The position numbers were made by a program, and so were the translations under genes. The notes beneath the pieces were generated by a model. That model was given only the letters and a program-made list of their open reading frames with translations, had not been told where the DNA came from and did no database searches. From Kaistia sp. 32K (GTDB lineage: Bacteria > Pseudomonadota > Alphaproteobacteria > Rhizobiales > Kaistiaceae), in the NCBI RefSeq assembly GCF_016629525.1, contig NZ_AP024269.1:3348001-3412000 (forward strand): a stretch of DNA of 64,000 nt, in the 5' to 3' direction. This document shows, piece by piece, positions 56,498 through 64,000 of this stretch (positions are counted from its first letter, which is position 1; each line of letters starts with the position of its first letter).

Positions 56498-56950
56498 ATG
56501 CGCGACACCATCAATGCGGCCCTGAAAGGGGCGATGCTTGCCAAGGACAAGAAGCGCACCGGAACGCTTCGCCTGATCGCCGCGGCGATCAAGGATCGCG
56601 ACATCGTCGCGCGCACCGCCGGCACCGGCGAGGCGACCGATGTCGAATTGATCGACCTGCTCGCCAAGATGGTCAAGCAGCGCCTCGAATCGGCGAAGAT
56701 CTACGAGGACAACGGCCGTCCCGAGCTCGCCGAGCAGGAGCGCGAGGAAATCGCCGTCATCGAGGAATATCTGCCGAAGCAGCTCTCCGAGGACGAGGCC
56801 AAGGCCGCGATCGCGGCCCTCGTCGTCGAGACCGGCGCCTCGGGCATCCGCGACATGAACAAGGTGATGTCCGAGCTGAAGGCCCGCTATGCCGGCCAGA
56901 TGGACTTCGCCAAGGCGAGCGCCGCGGTCAAGGCGGCGCTGACCAGCTAG
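56498..56950 (+). CDS. GatB/YqeY domain protein
   Basis: A 150-residue protein starting MRDTINAALKGAMLAKDKKR with AAGGAGATTG before the ATG. It consists of the YqeY domain related to the tail of the GatB amidotransferase subunit (RLIAAAIKDRDI..., EDNGRPELAEQEREEIAVIEEYLPKQLSEDEAKAAI). It is thought to touch tRNA, but its function is not established. In rhizobia it is typically next to carA and upstream of dnaG and rpoD, as here. Confidence 0.92.
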   Translation: MRDTINAALKGAMLAKDKKRTGTLRLIAAAIKDRDIVARTAGTGEATDVELIDLLAKMVKQRLESAKIYEDNGRPELAEQEREEIAVIEEYLPKQLSEDEAKAAIAALVVETGASGIRDMNKVMSELKARYAGQMDFAKASAAVKAALTS

Positions 56951-56960
56951 GGTCCACACG

Positions 56961-57929
56961 ATGGAACTGCCGCCGAACCTTCGCGACGCCGTCGACGCGG
57001 CGCTCGAGGGCGCCTCGACGGCAGCCCTTGCCGAAGCCTCCGCCATGCTCTCGCAGCGCTATCGCAGCGAGCTGCGCGACGGGCGATTCCACGTCTCCGA
57101 GGACGATGCCGCGCGCGCCTATCTGGCGGCGCGGCTGCCGGCGACCTTCGCCGCCGTGCGCGCGGCGATGGATGCGGCGGAAAGCCTGATGCCGGAGTTC
57201 CGGCCGAAGACGCTGCTCGACCTCGGCGCCGGCCCCGGCACCGCCATGTGGGCGGCGCGCGACACCTGGCCGACGATCGACAACGCGCTGATGATCGAGG
57301 GCAGCCCAACCATGCGGCGCTGGGGCGAGACGCTCGCCGCCTCCGCCGCGCCGTTCCAACGCGAATGGCGGGCGGTCGATTTCGCCAAGGCCAAGCTTGC
57401 CGTCGACGCGCACGACCTCGTCACCATCGCCTATGTGCTGGACGAACTGGAAGAGGCCGCTCGTGCAGCGCTGATCGAGGCAGCCTGGCAGGCGGCAATC
57501 GGCCTCCTGCTGATCGTCGAGCCCGGCACGCCGGCCGGATGGCAGCGCATTCTCGCCGCCCGGGCGCAGCTGATCGCTGCCGGCGCGCATATCCTGGCGC
57601 CCTGCGCGCATGAAGCGCCCTGCCCGATCGTTTCGCCGGACTGGTGCCATTTCTCCCGCCGCGTGGCGCGGACGAAGATCCACCTCCGCAGCAAGGGCGC
57701 CGTGGTGCCGTTCGAGGACGAGAAGTTCATCTATCTCGCCGCCTCGCGCACGCCGCGCGAGCACACGGTCGCCCGCGTGCTGACGCCGCCCAAGGCCTCC
57801 AGCGGCAAGGTCAGCCTGAAACTCTGCCTTCCGTCCGGGGCGGCCGAGACCCGGCTCATCACCAAGCGCGAGGGCGCCCTGTTCAAGACCGCCCGCCGCC
57901 TCGACTGGGGCGACGCGCTGGATGTGTAG
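56961..57929 (+). CDS. Rsm22-family small-ribosomal-subunit assembly methyltransferase-like protein
   Basis: A 322-residue protein with a methyltransferase motif I (LLDLGAGPGTAMWAARD) at about residue 90. The C-terminal part has the Rsm22 cysteine cluster: PCAHEAPCP near residue 216, then DWCHFSRRV. In mitochondria the homologues (Rsm22, METTL17) act in small-subunit assembly and bind an Fe-S cluster through such cysteines. It follows the GatB/YqeY gene by 10 bases and is probably cotranscribed. Confidence 0.88.
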   Translation: MELPPNLRDAVDAALEGASTAALAEASAMLSQRYRSELRDGRFHVSEDDAARAYLAARLPATFAAVRAAMDAAESLMPEFRPKTLLDLGAGPGTAMWAARDTWPTIDNALMIEGSPTMRRWGETLAASAAPFQREWRAVDFAKAKLAVDAHDLVTIAYVLDELEEAARAALIEAAWQAAIGLLLIVEPGTPAGWQRILAARAQLIAAGAHILAPCAHEAPCPIVSPDWCHFSRRVARTKIHLRSKGAVVPFEDEKFIYLAASRTPREHTVARVLTPPKASSGKVSLKLCLPSGAAETRLITKREGALFKTARRLDWGDALDV

Positions 57930-57933
57930 ACAT

Positions 57934-58059
57934 CTCACCTCTCCCACAGGGAGAGGTCGACGGCCGCAGGCCGGCGGGTGAGGGGTTCAGCATTTTCCGG
58001 TGAGGCCTCAACCCCTCACCCGGCCCAGCGGGCCGACCTCTCCCTGTGGGAGAGGTGAA
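57934..58059. repeat. A-type palindromic repeat
   Basis: Inverted pair of the CTCACCTCTCCC monomer between the Rsm22 gene and dnaG. Variable hairpins are CGGCC-GCA-GGCCG (left) and CGGCCC-AGC-GGGCCG (right); the conserved hairpin has ACA and TGT loops. Confidence 0.85.
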
Positions 58060-58174
58060 AGCACACGTCCTGCGCCATCAAGACGCCCTGCATAGCGGGC
58101 ATAAGTCGCTTCTCGCCTTTGCCCTTCCGCCCGCCAGCTCCTAAATTGGAAGGTCATCACCATTCCGGAATCCC

Positions 58175-60112
58175 ATGCGCTTCTCGCCCTCCTTCCTCGA
58201 TGAAATCCGTGCCCGGCTGCCGATCTCCTCGATCGTCGGCCGGCGCGTGACGTGGGATCGGCGCAAGTCGCAGCCGCAGAAGGGGGATTTCTGGGCCTGC
58301 TGCCCGTTCCACGGCGAAAAATCGCCCTCCTTCCACGCCGAGGACCGCAAGGGTCGCTACCACTGCTTCGGCTGCGGCGAATCGGGCGATCACTTCACCT
58401 TCCTGACCAAGCTCGAAGGCCTCTCCTTCCCGGAAGCGGTCGAGCGGCTGGCGATGGAAGCCGGCGTGCCCATGCCGGCGCGCGACGTGCACGCCGAGGA
58501 AGAGGAGCGCAAGCGCGCCTCGCTGCACGAGGTGATGGAACTCGCCTGCCGTTTCTTCGAGGATGGGCTGCAGTCGCGCGACGGCGCCAGCGCGCGCGGC
58601 TACCTGAACGGACGCGAACTCGGCCCCGACATCCAGCGCCGCTTCCGCCTCGGCTATGCCAGGCAGAGCCGCAACGCGCTCAAGGAATATCTGGCCTCGA
58701 AGGGCGTGCCGCATGAGGACATGGTCGCGACCGGCCTGCTGATCTCCGGCGAGGACATCCCCGTCTCCTATGACCGCTTCCGCGACCGCGTGATGTTCCC
58801 GATCACCGATTTCCGCGGCCGCATCGTCGCCTTCGGCGGCCGCGCGCTCTCTCCCGACGCGCAGGCGAAATATCTGAACTCGCCGGAGACGGTGCTCTTC
58901 CGCAAGGGCGACCTGCTCTACAACGGCTTCGAGGCGCGCAAGGCCGTGCAGAGCGCCGGCACGCTGATCACCGTCGAGGGCTATGTCGACGTCATCGCCA
59001 TGGCGACGGCGGGCTTCGGCCATACCGTCGCGCCGCTCGGCACGGCGCTGACCGAGCGCCAGCTCGACCTGCTCTGGCGGATGACGCCCGAGCCGATCCT
59101 CTGCTTCGACGGCGACAAGGCGGGGCTGCGCGCCGCCTATCGCGCCGCTGATCTCGCGCTCGCCGCCCTGAAGCCCGGCAAGACCGTGCGTTTCGCGCTG
59201 CTGCCCGAGGGCCAGGATCCGGACGACCTGATCCGCTCGTCCGGCCGCGAGGCGATGGCGCAGGTGCTGGCCGCCGCGAGGCCGCTGTTCGACATGGTCT
59301 GGATGCGCGAGACAGATGGCGGCGGCTTCGAGACGCCGGAGCGGCGCGCGGCGCTGGACGCGCGGCTGCGCGATATCGCCAAGAGCGTCGCCGACGAGAG
59401 CATCCGCCATCACTATGAGCAGGCCTTCGCCGAGCGGGCGCGCGAGTTCTTCGGCTATGGCCAGAAATCCGGCAACCGCCAGCCGCGCGGCGAGCGCCGC
59501 CAGGATGGCCGGGGCGGCAATGGCGGCGGCCCGGGACGGCCCGTGCGCCAGCCGCCGCCGATCATTTCGGAGACGCTGAAACGCTCGACGACGCTCTCCG
59601 GCCGGGTGCAGGCGCCCCTACGCGAGGTTGTGCTGGTGATGACCATGGCCAACCACCCGAGCCTCGTCCCGGACCATTTCGACGAATTTGCGCAGATCGA
59701 GTTGACGAATCGCGAACTTGACTCCCTTCGCACGCAAATCCTAGAGATTGCCGCCGAAGATCCGCACATCGACAGCGGGGGGCTCAGAGGCCGCCTTCTG
59801 TCGGCGCGGTTCGGCGAATTGCTCGACAAGCTGGACCTGCAGCTCGAGCGATGCGGCAACTGGCAGGCAAGGGCGGATGCGGCGAATCGTGACGCGGCGG
59901 ATGGTTGGATGCAGGCGCTCACCTTGCACAGGAAGGCGCGAACGTTACATAAGGAGCTCAAGGATGCCGAGGCTGCCCTAGCGACCGATCCGAGCGACGC
60001 CAATTTGGCGAAGATGATCGACATCCAGAACCAGATGGCCAACAGCGATGGAACCGAGGCTCTGATCGAGGGGTTCGGGATTAGTTCGGGTCGACGATTG
60101 CAGTCGATGTAG
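58175..60112 (+). CDS. dnaG: DNA primase
   Basis: Replication primase of 645 residues. The N-terminal CHC2 zinc site is C43, H46, C64, C67 (CCPFHGEKSPSF and YHCFGCGESG). The central TOPRIM domain has the catalytic glutamate in ITVEGYVDVIAMATAGF and the metal-binding ILCFDGDKAGLRAA. The C-terminal part is the helical DnaB-interacting domain, joined by a Gly/Arg-rich linker (RQDGRGGNGGGPGRPVRQ). Followed after 178 bases by rpoD, the classical macromolecular-synthesis order. Confidence 0.97.
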   Translation: MRFSPSFLDEIRARLPISSIVGRRVTWDRRKSQPQKGDFWACCPFHGEKSPSFHAEDRKGRYHCFGCGESGDHFTFLTKLEGLSFPEAVERLAMEAGVPMPARDVHAEEEERKRASLHEVMELACRFFEDGLQSRDGASARGYLNGRELGPDIQRRFRLGYARQSRNALKEYLASKGVPHEDMVATGLLISGEDIPVSYDRFRDRVMFPITDFRGRIVAFGGRALSPDAQAKYLNSPETVLFRKGDLLYNGFEARKAVQSAGTLITVEGYVDVIAMATAGFGHTVAPLGTALTERQLDLLWRMTPEPILCFDGDKAGLRAAYRAADLALAALKPGKTVRFALLPEGQDPDDLIRSSGREAMAQVLAAARPLFDMVWMRETDGGGFETPERRAALDARLRDIAKSVADESIRHHYEQAFAERAREFFGYGQKSGNRQPRGERRQDGRGGNGGGPGRPVRQPPPIISETLKRSTTLSGRVQAPLREVVLVMTMANHPSLVPDHFDEFAQIELTNRELDSLRTQILEIAAEDPHIDSGGLRGRLLSARFGELLDKLDLQLERCGNWQARADAANRDAADGWMQALTLHRKARTLHKELKDAEAALATDPSDANLAKMIDIQNQMANSDGTEALIEGFGISSGRRLQSM

Positions 60113-60290
60113 GGTCGATTGACTGGCGAGGGCGTAAGGTTAAGCGGGCCTTAAGACAAGAAAGTCTAAGAGTCGGGCGACCGACGGCAGGAGGGAAACT
60201 TCGTGCCGCCTCTAGGATTTAACGGCGGATATGCGAGCGCGACGGACGTGAACCGTCTGGCGCGACGCGTTCGCCAAGACGGAGAACAGC

Positions 60291-62288
<1,998 letters not shown>

Positions 62289-62317
62289 TCGTCCGAGACC
62301 GGCCATCGACACATCCA

Positions 62318-62351
62318 AAGGGGCTGCTCGCGAGAGCGGCCCTTTTGTTTT
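62318..62351 (+). terminator. Rho-independent terminator of rpoD
   Basis: AAGGGGCTGCTC-GCGA-GAGCGGCCCTT followed by TTGTTTT. One bulged base in the stem. Confidence 0.85.
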
Positions 62352-62362
62352 AGGATGTCGTC

Positions 62363-62959
62363 ATGAACGTGCGCGCGATCATCGAAAAGGCCGGCCTCCC
62401 CCGCCGTGGCTTCACGGTGAAGGAGGTCGAGCGCATGAGCGAGGTCGGCTTGCTCCGCGCGGAAGAACGGGTCGAGCTGATCGGGGGAGAGCTCATTCCG
62501 ATGAATCCCAAAGGCAGCCGGCATGAGACGTTGAAGCTCGAAATCATGCTTCGCTGGGGTCGCCAACATCCGGCCGATACCGTCTTCATTCCCGAGACGA
62601 CGTTCCGCCTGTCCGATGACACGTTTCTCGAACCGGACTTCCTCGTCTTTCGACGTTCGGTAGCCATTCGCGATTTGCGGTCCGGCCTTGCCCTGCTGGC
62701 CGTCGAGATTTCCGACAGCTCGCTCGGCTTCGATCTCGGCCCGAAGGCCCTCATCTACGCGCATTTCGGCATTCGCGAGCTCTGGGTGATCGACGCCACC
62801 ACCAACACGATCCATGTCCATCGCGAGCCGGTGGACGGGCGCTACGCCTCGATAACGCCCTGGAGCGCCGACGATCTCGTCGTGCCGGCCTTCGCGCCGG
62901 CGGAGTTCGCGTTGCGGCTCGCCGATCTCGACCTCGACCTCGACGACGGATCGGGCTAA
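62363..62959 (+). CDS. Uma2-family (DUF820) predicted restriction-endonuclease-fold protein
   Basis: A 198-residue protein of the Uma2 family, which has a PD-(D/E)XK nuclease-type fold. The core motifs are [15 protein letters not shown], the acidic EPDFLVF, and [31 protein letters not shown]. These genes are abundant in cyanobacteria and scattered in Proteobacteria, often near mobile DNA; biological role unknown. The start is 11 bases beyond the rpoD terminator. A repetitive DLDLDLDD stretch ends the protein. Confidence 0.88.
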   Translation: MNVRAIIEKAGLPRRGFTVKEVERMSEVGLLRAEERVELIGGELIPMNPKGSRHETLKLEIMLRWGRQHPADTVFIPETTFRLSDDTFLEPDFLVFRRSVAIRDLRSGLALLAVEISDSSLGFDLGPKALIYAHFGIRELWVIDATTNTIHVHREPVDGRYASITPWSADDLVVPAFAPAEFALRLADLDLDLDDGSG

Positions 62960-62994
62960 GGCTCGGACACAGACACCAAGCAGAAGGTCATTCC

Positions 62995-63285
62995 ATGTCG
63001 TTCCTGAAGAAGCTGTTCGGCGGCGGTGGCAGCTCGGATGCCGCAGAGGCCAAGGGCGAGGCGACCGAATACAAGGGCTACAACATCCGCCCTGCCCCCT
63101 ATTCGGAAGGCGGCCAATACAAGACGGCCGGCTATATCGAGAAGACGATCGACGGCGTCGAGAAGTCCTACCGCTTCGTGCGCGTCGATTCGCATACGAG
63201 CCGCGACGCCGCCGCCGATTTCGCCATCATCAAGGGCAAGCAGATCATCGACGAGCAGGGCGACCGGGTTTTCGACGCCAGCTGA
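62995..63285 (+). CDS. HlyU-family protein
   Basis: A 96-residue protein starting [15 protein letters not shown] with the HlyU core [26 protein letters not shown] and [36 protein letters not shown]. HlyU was described in Vibrio as a regulator of haemolysin; the alphaproteobacterial members of this short family have no defined role and no helix-turn-helix is evident here. A strong terminator follows. Confidence 0.9.
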   Translation: MSFLKKLFGGGGSSDAAEAKGEATEYKGYNIRPAPYSEGGQYKTAGYIEKTIDGVEKSYRFVRVDSHTSRDAAADFAIIKGKQIIDEQGDRVFDAS

Positions 63286-63335
63286 GGCGAGGCCGCGGGC
63301 TCCCCGGGGACGCCGCAAGAAGCGTGACTCCGTAA

Positions 63336-63367
63336 AAAAGCCGGCCGCGGTGACGCGGCCGGCTTTT
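63336..63367. terminator. Bidirectional rho-independent terminator
   Basis: AAAAGCCGGCCGCG-GTGA-CGCGGCCGGCTTTT, a 14-bp perfect stem bordered by A- and T-runs, between the convergent HlyU gene and the low-complexity gene. Confidence 0.92.
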
Positions 63368-63388
63368 GTCGTTTGAGACGGAAGCCCC

Positions 63389-64000
63389 TTACTGGGCGCA
63401 GCTTCCATCCGGCTGCACAGCGCCCTCGGGGCAATCGCCGCCACGATGGCGTGGCTGCTCCTCGCGGTGCTGGCGCTGCTCCTGCTGCGGCTCGGGCTTG
63501 CCCTGCTCCTGCTGGGGCTCACGCTCGCGGCGCGGACGCTCCTGCTGTGGCGGCTCCTGCTGCTGACGCTGCTCCTGCTGCGGCTCAGGCTGGCGCTGCT
63601 CCTGCTGGGGCTCACGCTCGCGGCGCGGGCGTTCCTGCTGGGGCTGCTCCTGCTGCCGTTGCTCCTGCTGCTGCGGCGGCTGCTCCTCGCGCTGCCGTTC
63701 CTGGCGACGCTGGCGGGGAGCCTCCTCCTGCTGAGCCGGCGCGGCCGGCTCGACCTGTTCAGCCTGCGGGCGCTTGCGGCGCGGCGGCTCCGCGGGCTCC
63801 TGCGGCTGGGCATCCGGCCGCGACTCGGCGGCCGGCGGCGCTTCCTCGGCAGGCCGCTCCGGACGCTTCTTGCGCGGCGGCTCCGGCTGGGCCTCCGGCT
63901 CCGGCGCAGGCTTCGCCTCAGGAGCAGGCTTGGCTTCGGGTGCCGGCTTGGCTTCGGCCTTCGGCTCACGCGCAGGCTTGGACTCCGGCCTGGCCTCGGG
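63389..64000 (-). CDS. C-terminal part of a Pro/Gln/Glu/Arg-rich low-complexity protein (partial)
   Basis: Minus-strand frame open to the right edge; 203 residues of the C-terminus are visible and the start lies outside. It begins with Pro/Ala/Lys repeats (KPAPEAKPAPEAKPAPE), passes through PPRKKRPERPAEEAPP, then Gln/Arg/Glu-rich repeats with ERPRREREPQQEQ occurring twice, and ends GGDCPEGAVQPDGSCAQ with two cysteines. Some long rhizobial envelope proteins (for example OmpA-domain proteins) have such regions, but identity cannot be decided without the N-terminus. Confidence 0.7.
   Translation of the reverse strand, partial: PEARPESKPAREPKAEAKPAPEAKPAPEAKPAPEPEAQPEPPRKKRPERPAEEAPPAAESRPDAQPQEPAEPPRRKRPQAEQVEPAAPAQQEEAPRQRRQERQREEQPPQQQEQRQQEQPQQERPRREREPQQEQRQPEPQQEQRQQQEPPQQERPRREREPQQEQGKPEPQQEQRQHREEQPRHRGGDCPEGAVQPDGSCAQ

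Noticed and set aside
60113..60290. Heat-shock type promoter for rpoD in the dnaG-rpoD spacer
   Set aside because: A TTGACT is present, but no matching -10 element or sigma-32 pattern at proper spacing.

Overview
This 64 kb window is high-GC chromosomal DNA from an alphaproteobacterium, most likely of the order Hyphomicrobiales (Rhizobiales). Supporting evidence is the gene order iolR-C-D-E-B, a glpR-D-S-T-P-Q-V glycerol locus with a DUF2160 gene, a MbfA-type iron exporter behind an Irr-like box, a MocDEF-like oxygenase set, Omp25/31-type porin-like protein, Rsm22, HlyU, and many copies of intergenic palindromic repeats typical of this order. Genus cannot be fixed from the sequence alone. The calls rest on reading motifs, lengths and gene context; no database search was run.

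Layout. 1-2.8 kb: DeoR regulator plus FGGY sugar kinase, and a small protein. 2.9-7.3 kb: DoxX protein, a tandemly duplicated repeat block, then a copper-defence unit (copper chaperone facing copA-cueR) with two MerR-type operators. 7.3-14.5 kb: PAP2-like membrane protein, dTDP-rhamnose synthesis split into rfbC and rfbBDA, an SDR/TetR pair with twin operators between them, and MbfA. 14.7-27.3 kb: an inositol superlocus (inositol dehydrogenase, second Gfo/Idh enzyme, sugar ABC transporter, IolR, IolC fused to a DUF2090 domain, IolD, IolE, IolB). 27.3-33.9 kb: FUSC membrane protein, LacI regulator, and a divergent moc-like set: desaturase-type oxygenase, Rieske ferredoxin, ferredoxin reductase, sugar isomerase-like protein. 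33.9-35.4 kb: glycosyltransferase. 35.5-44.3 kb: glycerol/glycerol-3-phosphate regulator, dehydrogenase and ABC importer. 44.5-46.4 kb: small hypothetical, YciE/YciF-like ferritin-like protein, outer membrane protein.

46.95 kb holds a tRNA with anticodon CAU, followed by a compositionally different, AT-richer stretch (about 47.0-49.3 kb) with a tight cassette of small unknown genes and an XRE regulator: a small island next to a tRNA. 49.3-54.3 kb: MntP-like exporter, Stf0 sulfotransferase, aldo/keto reductase, SIMPL-domain protein, diacylglycerol-kinase-family protein. 55.0-64.0 kb is core housekeeping: carA, GatB/YqeY protein, Rsm22, dnaG, rpoD, Uma2 nuclease-family protein, HlyU, and the 3' end of a low-complexity Pro/Gln/Glu/Arg-rich protein running off the right edge.

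Functionally the window is centred on polyol use: import and degradation of inositol, probably methylated or aminated inositol derivatives through the moc-like enzymes, and glycerol import and oxidation. The points most worth following are the moc-like oxygenase set beside a full iol locus, the complementary degeneration of the two glycerol-transporter ATPases, a partial duplication of the glpQ tail that makes a small coupled ORF, structure-conserving variation in the intergenic repeats, and the small-gene cassette downstream of the tRNA.
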